Program-made: the position numbers and the translations under genes
In this document: positions 20,632 through 29,846 of the stretch, one piece after another
Position numbering within the stretch: position 1 is the first letter of the stretch
How the letters are laid out: each line of letters starts with the position of its first letter
NCBI GenBank assembly: GCA_009929175.1
Contig: SABC01000002.1
Location: 41,250 to 105,249, forward strand
Length of the DNA stretch: 64,000 nt
Direction of reading: 5' to 3'
From: Bacteroidia bacterium
GTDB lineage: Bacteria > Bacteroidota > Bacteroidia > Bacteroidales > UBA932
Notes under the pieces: model-generated
Database searches by the model: none
Told to the model about the DNA's origin: nothing
The model's input: the letters and a program-made list of their open reading frames with translations, nothing else

Positions 20632-22179
20632 TTATTCCTCTGCAACCCCCTCTGTATCTTTTACAACAGGCTTTTCGGGCCTCATTTGGGGGAAGAAAAG
20701 CACATCCTGGATGGATGGGGAGTTGGTCATCATCATTGTGAGCCGGTCAATACCAATACCCATGCCGGAGGTAGGAGGCATGCCATATTCAAGGGCCCTT
20801 ACAAAATCCATATCAATGAACATGGCTTCGTCATCTCCTTTGTCTTTTAGCATTACCTGCTCCTTGAACCTTTCCAGCTGGTCTATGGGGTCGTTGAGCT
20901 CACTGTATGCGTTCGCTATCTCCTTGCCGTTGACAAACAATTCAAACCTTTCGGTCAGAGCCGGATTGGAGCGGTGACGTTTGGTCAGGGGGGAGGTTTC
21001 CACAGGGTAGTCAGTTATGAATGTTGGTTGTATAAGGTGGTGTTCGCAATACTCTCCAAAGATTGCATCAATTAGTTTGCCTATACCCATGGTTTTGTCT
21101 GCAGCGACATTCAATTTTTTACAAACTTCCCTCAGTTGCGCTTCGTCCATACCGGACACATCCACTCCTGCATACTCTTTGATGGCATCCAGCATGGGAA
21201 GCCTGCGGTAAGGGGCTCTGAAGTCAATTTCCTTTTCACCGATTGTGAGCAAGGTTTTGTCATGAAGGTTTAGGGCAACTTTTTCAATCATCTGCTCAAC
21301 AAACTCCATCATCCAAAAATAATCTTTGTATGCAACGTAAATTTCCAATACAGTAAACTCCGGGTTGTGGGTTCTGTCCATTCCTTCGTTGCGGAAGTCC
21401 TTGGCAAATTCGTAGACACCGTCAAACCCGCCAACGATAAGCCTCTTAAGGTATAGTTCGTTGGCAATCCTCAGGTATAAAGGAATATCCAGTGCATTGT
21501 GATGGGTGATGAAAGGACGGGCTGTAGCTCCTCCTGGGATGGGCTGGAGTATGGGTGTCTCTACTTCAATATAGCCAAATCCGTTGAAGTAATTGCGCAT
21601 GGTGTTGATTATGCGGGTTCTCTTGATAAAGGTTTCCCTTACTTGAGGATTGACAATCAGGTCTACATAGCGCATCCTGTATCTTTGTTCGGGATCAGTA
21701 AAGGCATCGTATTTTTGACCCTCCTTCTCCTTGACTATCGGCAGTACTTTAAGTGATTTGCTAAGAACCTTTAGCTCGCTGGCGTGTATGGAGAGTTCTC
21801 CGGCGTTGGTTATGAAGGCATATCCTTTTATGCCAATGATGTCCCCAATATCCAAAAGTTTTTTGAAGATGGTGTTATACAGTGTTTTGTCTTCTCCCGG
21901 GCAAATGGAATCTCGTTTGACGTATACCTGAATCCTCCCCGGCATATCCTGTAATTCAATAAAAGAGGCGGCTCCCATTACCCTGCGGGTCATGATTCTG
22001 CCTGCAATTGAAATATCCTTGAAATTTTCCTTTTCGGGTGAAAAATTATCCTTTATCTCCTGAGTGTTTGTGTTGATTTCAAAAGATTCGGCAGGATATG
22101 GATCAACTCCCAACTCCCTCATGGCACTCAGGGATTCCCTTCGAATCTGTTCCTGCTCGTTTAACTCTGTAAATTCCAT
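20632..22179 (-). CDS. lysS: Lysyl-tRNA synthetase (class II)
   Basis: Charges tRNA-Lys. 515 residues, class II fold. The N-terminal OB-fold anticodon domain contains [20 protein letters not shown]. Motif 2 is [20 protein letters not shown], and motif 3 [14 protein letters not shown] near the C-terminus. The start is an ATG at 22179 in a divergent region shared with recJ. Confidence 0.98.
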   Translation of the reverse strand: MEFTELNEQEQIRRESLSAMRELGVDPYPAESFEINTNTQEIKDNFSPEKENFKDISIAGRIMTRRVMGAASFIELQDMPGRIQVYVKRDSICPGEDKTLYNTIFKKLLDIGDIIGIKGYAFITNAGELSIHASELKVLSKSLKVLPIVKEKEGQKYDAFTDPEQRYRMRYVDLIVNPQVRETFIKRTRIINTMRNYFNGFGYIEVETPILQPIPGGATARPFITHHNALDIPLYLRIANELYLKRLIVGGFDGVYEFAKDFRNEGMDRTHNPEFTVLEIYVAYKDYFWMMEFVEQMIEKVALNLHDKTLLTIGEKEIDFRAPYRRLPMLDAIKEYAGVDVSGMDEAQLREVCKKLNVAADKTMGIGKLIDAIFGEYCEHHLIQPTFITDYPVETSPLTKRHRSNPALTERFELFVNGKEIANAYSELNDPIDQLERFKEQVMLKDKGDDEAMFIDMDFVRALEYGMPPTSGMGIGIDRLTMMMTNSPSIQDVLFFPQMRPEKPVVKDTEGVAEE

Positions 22180-22207
22180 TTGATGATATCTGTTTTTTTG
22201 TAAAGCA

Positions 22208-22215
22208 CAAAAATA
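22208..22215 (-). promoter_or_regulatory. Putative -7 box of the lysS promoter
   Basis: TATTTTTG on the minus strand matches TAnnTTTG and lies about 28 bases before the lysS start. The -33 region is weak (TTTC at the expected spacing). Confidence 0.5.
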
Positions 22216-22246
22216 ATTTTTTTTAATGACAATCGAAATTAATCTG

Positions 22247-22254
22247 TAACTTTG
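22247..22254 (+). promoter_or_regulatory. Putative -7 box of the recJ promoter
   Basis: TAACTTTG matches TAnnTTTG and ends only 7 bases before the recJ ATG, implying a leaderless or very short-leader mRNA. No good -33 box is seen. Confidence 0.55.
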
Positions 22255-22261
22255 CGAGGAT

Positions 22262-23998
22262 ATGGCTGTAGAAAAGAAATGGATAGTAAAAGAGCCGGGA
22301 AATCCCGCACTGGTTAGGCAGTTGTCTGCTGAGTTGGGTATAGATCAAACTCTAGCAAACCTTTTGGTACAGCGTAACATCAAATCGGCCCAAGAAGCAA
22401 GGGCTTTTTTAAGGCCTCAGCTGGACCAGTTGCACGATCCTTTCCTGATGAAAGATATGAACCTGGCAGTTGACAGGTTGTCCAGGGCTTTGAACACAAA
22501 GGAGAAAATCCTGATTTACGGGGACTACGATGTGGACGGTACAACGGCTGTCTCGCTCGTATATTCTTTTTTGAGGAAATATGGCGAGGATAACCTGGAT
22601 TATTATATTCCAAACCGCTACACTGAGGGGTATGGGATCTCTTACAAAGGAATAGATTACGCACACGAAAATGGCTTTACCCTGATAATAGCGCTGGACT
22701 GCGGAATAAAAGCTGTAGAGAAGGTGCAATACGGTGCCGAACGGGGAATTGACTTCATTATTTGTGACCATCACCTTCCTGATGACAGGTTGCCCGAAGC
22801 TTGTGCTGTCCTCGATCCAAAACGGACCGACTGTAGCTACCCTTTTGATGATTTGTCGGGTTGTGGCGTAGGATTCAAGTTTATGCAGGCATTTGCAATG
22901 ATAAAGGGAATCCCGTTCGACAACCTATTATCTCTGCTGGACTTATTGGTAGTGAGCATTGCTTCGGATCTGGTCTCCATAACCGGGGAAAACAGGGTTT
23001 TGGCCTATTACGGACTAAAGCAACTAAACCAGTCTCCAAGGAAAGGACTTCTCTCGATTATTAAGTTGTCGGGGCTGGAAAAGCACATGATTACTATCGA
23101 CGATATTGTTTTCAAGATTGGTCCAAGGATCAATGCTGCAGGAAGGATGGAATCGGGGAAGACTGCCGTGGACCTTTTGACCTCCAGAAACGATAACGAT
23201 GCCCGGATCATAGGAGATACAATCAATACCCATAACAACGACAGGAAAAACGAAGACAGGAAGATAACCTTTGAGGCTGTAGAGATGGCCTCCAAGGTAA
23301 AGGACTTTGCCGGAATGAAATCAACTGTTGTTTACAACCCCGACTGGCACAAAGGTGTGCTTGGGATTGTGGCATCAAGACTGGTGGAAAGCTACTACAG
23401 ACCAACAATTGTCCTGTGTAAATCCAACGGGTTCATAACCGGATCGGCAAGGAGTATTCCAGGTTTTGACCTTTACGAGGCAATCGAGAGTTGCTCTGAC
23501 ATGCTTGAAAACTTTGGTGGACACATGTATGCTGCCGGGTTAACCCTTAAAGAGGAAAACTTTGACAGATTCAAGAGAAGATTCGAAGATTATGTGACGT
23601 CCAAAATAACTACCGAGATACTAACTCCGGTAATCAATATAGATACCTATTTGGATTTTAAGCAGATAACTCCGCGTTTCTTTAATGTACTCAAACAGTT
23701 CCAGCCATTTGGGCCAGGGAATCTTTCTCCGGTATTTATCTCGGAAAAGGTATACGATAACGGAAATGGCAGGAAAGTTGGTTCCGATTCGGGTCACCTT
23801 AAGCTGGAACTAATACAAGAAGATGATTTTCATAGGCATATTTCGGCAATAGCATTCAACCGCTCCGAACATTTCGAGCACTTAAAGTCCGGAAATCCAG
23901 TAGACATCTGCTATTCAATTGCAGAGAACTATTACCGGGGGATTGCCAATATACAGCTAAGGGTAAGGGATATCAAACTTGTCGAAGAGCCTTTCTAG
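22262..23998 (+). CDS. recJ: Single-stranded-DNA-specific exonuclease RecJ
   Basis: 5'-3' ssDNA exonuclease of recombination and repair, 578 residues. The DHH-family metal site is built from [11 protein letters not shown] (Asp88, Asp90, Asp92), a central Asp in [11 protein letters not shown], and [11 protein letters not shown]. The DHHA1 region contains [11 protein letters not shown], and the C-terminal OB region completes it. Start ATG 22262 sits just after a TAnnTTTG box. Its stop lies 7 bp from the convergent aroK stop. Confidence 0.96.
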   Translation: MAVEKKWIVKEPGNPALVRQLSAELGIDQTLANLLVQRNIKSAQEARAFLRPQLDQLHDPFLMKDMNLAVDRLSRALNTKEKILIYGDYDVDGTTAVSLVYSFLRKYGEDNLDYYIPNRYTEGYGISYKGIDYAHENGFTLIIALDCGIKAVEKVQYGAERGIDFIICDHHLPDDRLPEACAVLDPKRTDCSYPFDDLSGCGVGFKFMQAFAMIKGIPFDNLLSLLDLLVVSIASDLVSITGENRVLAYYGLKQLNQSPRKGLLSIIKLSGLEKHMITIDDIVFKIGPRINAAGRMESGKTAVDLLTSRNDNDARIIGDTINTHNNDRKNEDRKITFEAVEMASKVKDFAGMKSTVVYNPDWHKGVLGIVASRLVESYYRPTIVLCKSNGFITGSARSIPGFDLYEAIESCSDMLENFGGHMYAAGLTLKEENFDRFKRRFEDYVTSKITTEILTPVINIDTYLDFKQITPRFFNVLKQFQPFGPGNLSPVFISEKVYDNGNGRKVGSDSGHLKLELIQEDDFHRHISAIAFNRSEHFEHLKSGNPVDICYSIAENYYRGIANIQLRVRDIKLVEEPF

Positions 23999-24005
23999 CC
24001 CAAAA

Positions 24006-24527
24006 TCACAAAACATCCATTATTTTGATGAGGATATCTTTCATTGAGAGATTATCTACATCTATTACATGTGATGCACACTCCTGATATCCTGGTTCCC
24101 TTTCATGAAAAAGTTCTGCAATTTTCCCCGATTGGAACAAACCTTCGGAATCCTTTACCAGAGGCCTTTGTTTATGACTTTTTTCCAGCCTGCTTGTAAG
24201 GGTTTCAAGGGATGCTTTAAGATAGATGCAGTAGGTCATCGTTTTGATTAACTCCCGGTTCTTATGTGACAACAATGCACCTCCCCCGAGGGAGAGTATC
24301 AGTACCTTCTCTCTGTTATTTGACAAAATATCTTCCAGTGCCTTCTCTTCGGCATTGCGGAAAACCTCCTGCCCTGATAAGCCGAATAATTCCACAATTG
24401 GAATACCTCCGTGGCTCTCTTCTATGTATTTGTCAAGGTCAATAAGCTTGCAGTACAGGTGCTTTGAGAGCGAAGCAGCAATCGTGCTTTTACCTACCCC
24501 CATAAAACCTGTCAATGATATTACCAT
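24006..24527 (-). CDS. aroK: Shikimate kinase
   Basis: Phosphorylates shikimate with ATP. 173 residues. The P-loop is GFMGVGKS (residues 7-14), the shikimate-binding Asp lies in LIDLDKYIEES, and the core includes LSLGGGALL and the lid Arg in KSHKQRPLV. It is the last gene of the rlu-era-parC-aroK run, 13 bp after parC. Together with aroE about 4.5 kb away, it shows chorismate genes dispersed rather than clustered. Confidence 0.95.
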   Translation of the reverse strand: MVISLTGFMGVGKSTIAASLSKHLYCKLIDLDKYIEESHGGIPIVELFGLSGQEVFRNAEEKALEDILSNNREKVLILSLGGGALLSHKNRELIKTMTYCIYLKASLETLTSRLEKSHKQRPLVKDSEGLFQSGKIAELFHEREPGYQECASHVIDVDNLSMKDILIKIMDVL

Positions 24528-24540
24528 CTGCTTGAAATAA

Positions 24541-27210
24541 TTAGAATAGGGTGGGAGAGTCAGTTATTTCGCCGGATCGCTCTTCGGATGGTAAGGGATT
24601 TTCAACCGCCTCTTGCAAATTCTCAATTTCATCGGGTTCGGAAACCTCCTTCATGAGAGGTTCGGTGAATCTTACCATACTGACCTCGGATGTTGTGAGA
24701 CGCTTGCCTTTTGCACGAAAACTTTTTACTCCGATGAATAGCTCGGCATCAATTAGTTCGGGCATTTTTTTGGAGTGTTTGCCTCCAAAGGTAATCTCTA
24801 CCTGTGGGAATTTATCGCAGGAAATCATATGCAAGGTGGAGCCGGCTGATTCGTTTGTGAATAATTGCACAACATTGTCGCTCAGTTCAAAGGTGAAACG
24901 TTTAAGATAATAACTGGATGTTTCTCCATCATAGTAGAGTGCAGTATAAACCTTTGAAGGGTCCAGCTTCTCTACAAACAGGATTTCTCCCTGGTACCTG
25001 TTGCTGAGGTCGAAGTCTGTTGTGTAAAACTGTCCGTTTTTGCACACAGCCAGTATCCTGTCTCCATTAGAAAATTCACCAAGGAATTGACCCCTTGAGT
25101 CGGTGTTTAGCCTGTTTATATCCTGGTCGAACCAAATTGGCACACCTCCAAACTGTGAAATTCCTTTGGATTTGAGTTGTATTTTGTGAACGGGATTTTT
25201 GCTGAGGATGTTTCCCATGGATCCCCTTCCTTTGATTGCCAGGTTGGCAAAGTCAAACTCAAATATGAGTTTCTTTAGTTTTGGCCTAGGTTTGAGGAAC
25301 ACCTTCAATACCTCGCCTTCACCATTAGGATTTGCTGTAAACCAAAGGATTTGACTCCCCTCCTTTCCTTGGGTAACATCATACTCCTTATCCCTGGTTA
25401 CTCCGGTCACAGCAAATCTCTTCACGTAAAAATCCCCACCTTTGCCGTTGCGGTAAACCACATTGTATATAGTACGTTCGTCGTTACGTACAAAGACGGC
25501 TGCGTGAATGATATCCCGCCCAACAAATTGTTTTTCGGAAATTTTAGTAACAATGAGCTTGCCACTCTTAAGGAAAACGATAATATCGTCTATGTCGGAA
25601 CAGTCACATACAAATTCGGCTTTCTCATCGCGTTTAAGATCCATTCCTATAAAGCCCTCTTCGCGGTTCACAAATAGCTTTGCATTTGAGGCGGCTACTT
25701 TTACAGCTTCGATGGTTTCAAAACTGCAGAGTTCTGTTTTACGGATAAAATTTTGGCCATATTTTTTCTTGAGAGACTGGAAGTATCGGATAGCGAACTG
25801 TGTCAAATGGTTAAGATTATATGTCACCTCTTCCATCTCTTTTTCGGTGCGGGCAATTGCCTCTTCGAGTTGCTTCACATCAAAGACAGAAATTTTCCGT
25901 ACCGGTTTTTCTACCAGTTTAAGGACGTCTTCGGAGGTAACCTCCCTTTTGAGCAGGGTTTCGTATTTCTTCAATTCAGCCTCGACCTCTTTGAGCTGGT
26001 CATTCCATGTACGGGCATCTTTTTCCAAAAGCCTGTAAATTCTTTGTTCAAAGAAAATCTTTTCCAGGGATGTATAGTGCCATGCATCGTTTAACTCTGC
26101 AAGGCGTATTTCCAGCTCGTTCCCAAGCAGTGTGCGGGTGCGTTCGGTATTGTACCTGAGAATCACATCAACCCCTATGAAATGGGGTTGGTTATCCATT
26201 ATGACGCAACAATTGGGAGAAATAGAAATTTCACAGTCTGTGAAAGCATATAGGGCATCTATAGTTTTGTCGGGGGAGATATCGTTATGCAGATGAATGA
26301 CAATTTCGGCTCCTTGTGATGTATTATCGTCAATTTTCCGAATTTTTATTTTCCCTTTATCGTTGGCTTTGAGGATTGATTCTATCAGTTTGGAGGTTGT
26401 CAGACCAAACGGAACCTCTGTTATGGCAAGTGTCTTCTTGTCTATTTTTACAATTTTGGCCCTTACTTTGATTGAAGAGCCTCTCAATCCTTGGTTATAG
26501 CGAGTACAATCGGCAAGACCTCCCGTTGGAAAATCGGGGTAAATTGCAAACTCTTCCCCTTTTAGACATGCTATTGAGGCGTCAATCAATTCATTGAAAT
26601 TATGGGGTAAAATTTTAGATGCCAAGCCGACGGCGATACCTTCGACCCCCATAGTGAGTAGAAGGGGAAACTTGGCCGGGAGGGATACCGGCTCTTGGTT
26701 ACGACCATCGTATGACTTCATCCAAGAGGTTGTCTTTGGATTGAAAAGGACTTCATTTGCAAATTTAGTAAGCCTGGCTTCTATATACCTTGGGGCTGCA
26801 GCACTGTCCCCGGTAAGGATGTTGCCCCAGTTTCCCTGGCAATCTACAAGCAGGTCTTTTTGTCCTAATTGCACTAAAGCATCTCCAATGGAGGCATCTC
26901 CGTGCGGGTGAAACTGCATTGTATGACCTATGATGTTTGCCACTTTGTTGTACCTGCCATCATCCATCCGTTTCATTGAGTGCAGGATCCTTCTCTGGAC
27001 TGGTTTGAGTCCATCGTCTATGTGCGGTACGGCCCTTTCAAGAATGACATAGGAAGCATAATCGAGATACCACTCCTTGTACATGCCGGTAAGCTTGTAC
27101 CTTTTGTCTCCTTCGTTTATAAGTTTGTCATATTTGCTGCTTTCTGTAGCCTCCGGATTATCCAAAGGCTCTTCGGCCTCCAGGTCGTAGTCGATGTCGT
27201 GGTTACTCAT
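24541..27210 (-). CDS. parC: DNA topoisomerase IV subunit A
   Basis: DNA-cleaving subunit of a type IIA topoisomerase, 889 residues. The breakage-reunion domain carries DDGLKPVQRRILHSM and the catalytic Tyr142 in AAAPRYIEARL. The quinolone-determining region reads HPHGDASIGDAL (101-112), with Ala106 and Asp110 at the positions of E. coli GyrA Ser83 and Asp87. A coiled-coil gate (about 400-470) leads to a divergent C-terminal beta domain. ParC rather than GyrA is favoured because a GyrA-box was not seen and the sequence resembles Bacteroidota ParC. No parE lies nearby. It follows era by 21 bp. Confidence 0.9.
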   Translation of the reverse strand: MSNHDIDYDLEAEEPLDNPEATESSKYDKLINEGDKRYKLTGMYKEWYLDYASYVILERAVPHIDDGLKPVQRRILHSMKRMDDGRYNKVANIIGHTMQFHPHGDASIGDALVQLGQKDLLVDCQGNWGNILTGDSAAAPRYIEARLTKFANEVLFNPKTTSWMKSYDGRNQEPVSLPAKFPLLLTMGVEGIAVGLASKILPHNFNELIDASIACLKGEEFAIYPDFPTGGLADCTRYNQGLRGSSIKVRAKIVKIDKKTLAITEVPFGLTTSKLIESILKANDKGKIKIRKIDDNTSQGAEIVIHLHNDISPDKTIDALYAFTDCEISISPNCCVIMDNQPHFIGVDVILRYNTERTRTLLGNELEIRLAELNDAWHYTSLEKIFFEQRIYRLLEKDARTWNDQLKEVEAELKKYETLLKREVTSEDVLKLVEKPVRKISVFDVKQLEEAIARTEKEMEEVTYNLNHLTQFAIRYFQSLKKKYGQNFIRKTELCSFETIEAVKVAASNAKLFVNREEGFIGMDLKRDEKAEFVCDCSDIDDIIVFLKSGKLIVTKISEKQFVGRDIIHAAVFVRNDERTIYNVVYRNGKGGDFYVKRFAVTGVTRDKEYDVTQGKEGSQILWFTANPNGEGEVLKVFLKPRPKLKKLIFEFDFANLAIKGRGSMGNILSKNPVHKIQLKSKGISQFGGVPIWFDQDINRLNTDSRGQFLGEFSNGDRILAVCKNGQFYTTDFDLSNRYQGEILFVEKLDPSKVYTALYYDGETSSYYLKRFTFELSDNVVQLFTNESAGSTLHMISCDKFPQVEITFGGKHSKKMPELIDAELFIGVKSFRAKGKRLTTSEVSMVRFTEPLMKEVSEPDEIENLQEAVENPLPSEERSGEITDSPTLF

Positions 27211-27231
27211 TGTAGTTCAAATAGTTCTAGT

Positions 27232-28137
27232 CTAATCCTGAATATAACCGAACTGCTTGAGTTTTTTGTTGTCCTCCCTCCAGTCCGGATTTACCTTGAC
27301 AAATATCTGTAAAAATACCTTCTTTTCAAAAAAGGTTTCCATATCTATCCTCGCCTGGGTCCCGACCTTTTTCAGGGATGCACCGGCCTTTCCTATCAGG
27401 ATGCCTTTTTGGGAATCCCTTGTAACGTAGATTATTGCATCTATGTTATAAATATTTTCCTCCTCTTTGAACGAATCGATGACAACCTCTGTACAATATG
27501 GAATTTCCTTGCTGTAGTTTAAAAGAATTTTTTCGCGTATAATTTCACTTGCAAAAAAACGGAGGTTTTTGTCTGTAAAAATATCTTTGCCGTACCAAGC
27601 AGGACTTTCGGGCAATAATTCTACTATGCGGTTGAAAAGCGAGTCGAGATTAAACTTTTCGGTTGCCGAAATTGGAAATATTTCGGCCCTCGGAAGCAAT
27701 TCTTTCCATTGACTGTAAAGCTCTTCCAACCTAACCTGGTCTGTCAGGTCGATTTTGTTGATTGCCAACAAAACCGGGACCTCCATTTGGTTGAGCTTGT
27801 CAATATACTCACGGTTTTTTGTTCCTTTTTCAAAAGTATCGGTAACATAGAGTATTATGTCGGCATCAGTCATGGCACCTCGTACAAATCCCATCATGCT
27901 CTCTTGTAACTTGTACCCCGGCTTTAATATGCCAGGGGTGTCAGAATATACAATCTGGTATTTTTCGCCATTAACAATTCCCATGATGCGATGTCGGGTT
28001 GTCTGGGCTTTGGCTGTTACAATAGATAATCTTTCTCCTACCAATGCGTTCATAAGAGTGGATTTGCCAACATTTGGGTTCCCAATGATGTTGACAAATC
28101 CAGAATAGTGTTTGTTGTCTTTATGAGGATTATTCAT
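27232..28137 (-). CDS. era: GTPase Era
   Basis: Ribosome-assembly GTPase acting on the 16S rRNA 3' end, 301 residues. G1 is GNPNVGKS (19-26), G3 DTPG, and G4 NKIDL. The C-terminal KH domain includes IYVTRDSQKGILIGKAGASL. It overlaps the rlu stop by 8 bases, indicating translational coupling of two ribosome-maturation genes. Confidence 0.98.
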   Translation of the reverse strand: MNNPHKDNKHYSGFVNIIGNPNVGKSTLMNALVGERLSIVTAKAQTTRHRIMGIVNGEKYQIVYSDTPGILKPGYKLQESMMGFVRGAMTDADIILYVTDTFEKGTKNREYIDKLNQMEVPVLLAINKIDLTDQVRLEELYSQWKELLPRAEIFPISATEKFNLDSLFNRIVELLPESPAWYGKDIFTDKNLRFFASEIIREKILLNYSKEIPYCTEVVIDSFKEEENIYNIDAIIYVTRDSQKGILIGKAGASLKKVGTQARIDMETFFEKKVFLQIFVKVNPDWREDNKKLKQFGYIQD

Positions 28138-29764
28138 AGGCTCCCATCCTGAGCATTGCTACCTCTTGATCGGTCAAAAATCTCCATTGTCCCCTGCGCA
28201 GGTTCTTTTTTGTCAGGCCTGCGAAGAAAACCCTGTCAAGTTTTTTTACCTTGTAACCCAAGTGTTCGAAAATACGCCTTACAACCCTGTTCCTGCCGGA
28301 GTGGATTTCTAGTCCCACTTGATCCTTTTCTCCATCAACATAGGAGAGAGCATCTGCATGAACCAGACCATCATCAAGGGTTATCCCTTTCAAAATTTCT
28401 TCAAAGTCAGATCCTGAAAGGTTTTTATCCAGGAATACATGGTATATCTTTTTTTGATTGTTGGATGGGTGGGTCAGTTTTTCGGCCATTTCGCCATCGT
28501 TAGTCAACAAAAGAACTCCGGTGGTCATTTTGTCAAGCCTGCCAACCGGGTAAACCCTTTGGCTGCATTTGCCGTCAATAAGCTCCATTACTGTTTTTTC
28601 GGCATTTGGATCAGACATTGTAGTGACAAAATCCTTGGGTTTGTTCATCAGAATATATACTTTTTCTTCTCCTTTGAGTCGTTCTCCGTTAAACCGGATA
28701 TCGTCGCTGTAGGTTACTTTTACTCCAAGTTGTGTGATTATCTCACCGTTAACTGTTACAAGACCTGCTGCAATATATTCATCGGCTTCCCTGCGGGAGC
28801 ATATTCCTGAGTTGGAAATGAATTTATTAAGCCTTACAGTTCCGTCATTTGATTCCGGTGTCTGGTTTTTGGAGCGTTTGCTCCTCATAAATGGTTGACT
28901 ATCTTTTATAGGTGCGTATTCACTAACAAAAGGTTTACGTTCTCCGTCGAAAGGTTTACGGTCGCGGTCGAAAGGTTTGCGGTCGCGGTCAAAAGGTTTA
29001 CGGTCGCGGTCAAAAGGTTTACGGTCGCGGTCAAATGGTTTACGGTCGCGGTCAAATGGTTTACGTTCTCCGTCAAAAGGTTTGCGGTCGCGGTCAAAAG
29101 GTTTACGCTCTCCGTCAAAAGGTTTACGGTCACGGTCAAATGGCTTGCGCTCTCCGTCGAAAGGTTTGCGGTCACGGTCAAATGGTTTGCGGTCGCGGTC
29201 AAAAGGTTTGCGGTCACGGTCAAATGGTTTGCGCTCTCCGTCGAAAGGTTTGCGGTCGCGGTCAAATGGTTTGCGGTCGCGGTCAAATGGTTTGCGGTCA
29301 CGGTCGAATGGTTTGCGGTCACGGTCGAATGGTTTGCGGTCACGGTCGAATGGTTTGCGTTCACGGTCGAATGGTTTACGCTCTCCATCGAATGGTTTGC
29401 GGTCGCGGTCGAATGGTTTGCGGTCGCGATCGAAAGGTTTACGCTCTCCGTCAAAAGGTTTACGGTCGCGGTCAAAAGGTTTGCGGTCGCGGTCGAAAGG
29501 TTTGCGGTCGCGGTCAAATGGTTTACGCTCTCCGTCAAAAGGTTTACGGTCGCGGTCAAAAGGTTTGCGGTCGCGGTCAAATGGTTTACGCTCTCCGTCG
29601 AAAGGTTTGCGGTCGCGGTTAAAAGGTTTGGCATCACTGCTTTCCTTTCTGTAGGGTTTACGATCACGGTCGAACGGCTTCGCATCACTGCGTTTGCCTC
29701 CACCTCGTTTGTCTCTGCCCGGAGCCCCGGCTCCGGCACGAGTCGAAAATTTATTATTTCTCAT
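28130..29764 (-). CDS. RluB/RsuA-family pseudouridine synthase with 33-unit heptapeptide N-terminal extension
   Basis: 544 residues. The C-terminal half is a canonical rRNA pseudouridine synthase. An S4 domain (VRLNKFISNSGICSRREADE) is followed by the catalytic GRLDKMTTGVLLLTNDG and by GRNRVVRRIFEHLGYKVKKL. Residues 46-276 are 33 tandem copies of KPFDRDR or KPFDGER, strongly charged and Arg-rich, expected to be disordered and RNA-binding. Basic or repetitive N-terminal tails are known in Bacteroidota members of this family, but this one is long. The last 8 bases overlap era. The enzyme probably modifies 23S or 16S rRNA; the tail's role is unknown. Confidence 0.93.
   Translation of the reverse strand: MRNNKFSTRAGAGAPGRDKRGGGKRSDAKPFDRDRKPYRKESSDAKPFNRDRKPFDGERKPFDRDRKPFDRDRKPFDGERKPFDRDRKPFDRDRKPFDRDRKPFDGERKPFDRDRKPFDRDRKPFDGERKPFDRERKPFDRDRKPFDRDRKPFDRDRKPFDRDRKPFDRDRKPFDGERKPFDRDRKPFDRDRKPFDRDRKPFDGERKPFDRDRKPFDGERKPFDRDRKPFDGERKPFDRDRKPFDRDRKPFDRDRKPFDRDRKPFDRDRKPFDGERKPFVSEYAPIKDSQPFMRSKRSKNQTPESNDGTVRLNKFISNSGICSRREADEYIAAGLVTVNGEIITQLGVKVTYSDDIRFNGERLKGEEKVYILMNKPKDFVTTMSDPNAEKTVMELIDGKCSQRVYPVGRLDKMTTGVLLLTNDGEMAEKLTHPSNNQKKIYHVFLDKNLSGSDFEEILKGITLDDGLVHADALSYVDGEKDQVGLEIHSGRNRVVRRIFEHLGYKVKKLDRVFFAGLTKKNLRRGQWRFLTDQEVAMLRMGAYE
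28937..29629 (-). repeat. 21-bp tandem minisatellite inside the pseudouridine synthase gene
   Basis: Thirty-three in-frame 21-bp units encode KPF-D/N-R/G-D/E-R. Two main versions alternate irregularly: RDR (plus strand ggtcgcggtc) and GER (ctctccgtc). Third-position changes (ggtcacggtc against ggtcgcggtc; aaaagg, gaaagg or aaatgg junctions) mark sub-blocks that look duplicated. Because the unit is a multiple of three and free of stops, every frame is open, which explains spurious long ORFs on both strands. Confidence 0.97.
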
Positions 29765-29781
29765 CTATTTTTAATTCGCTG

Positions 29782-29789
29782 CAAAGTTA
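29782..29789 (-). promoter_or_regulatory. Putative -7 box of the rlu-era-parC-aroK promoter
   Basis: TAACTTTG on the minus strand matches TAnnTTTG and lies 17 bases before the pseudouridine synthase start. No clear TTTG is found 19 bases upstream. Confidence 0.55.
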
Positions 29790-29846
29790 TGCTAATAAGA
29801 GATATTTTCCTATTTTTACGCACTCTAATGGTATAAATCATCCAAA

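Noticed and set aside
26890..26910. Ala106 in the ParC quinolone region as an acquired resistance mutation
   Set aside because: An Ala at this position with Asp110 retained looks like the ordinary Bacteroidota ParC sequence, and no susceptible comparator is available here.
28937..29629. CRISPR-like array of short repeats
   Set aside because: The units are contiguous 21-bp tandem repeats with no spacers, and they are in frame within a pseudouridine synthase gene; no cas genes are nearby.
28895..29836. Long plus-strand open frame over the repeat region
   Set aside because: It is a mirror of a stop-free 21-bp repeat, has repetitive VAVKRFT-type composition and no homology-like domain; the minus-strand gene has clear S4 and synthase motifs.
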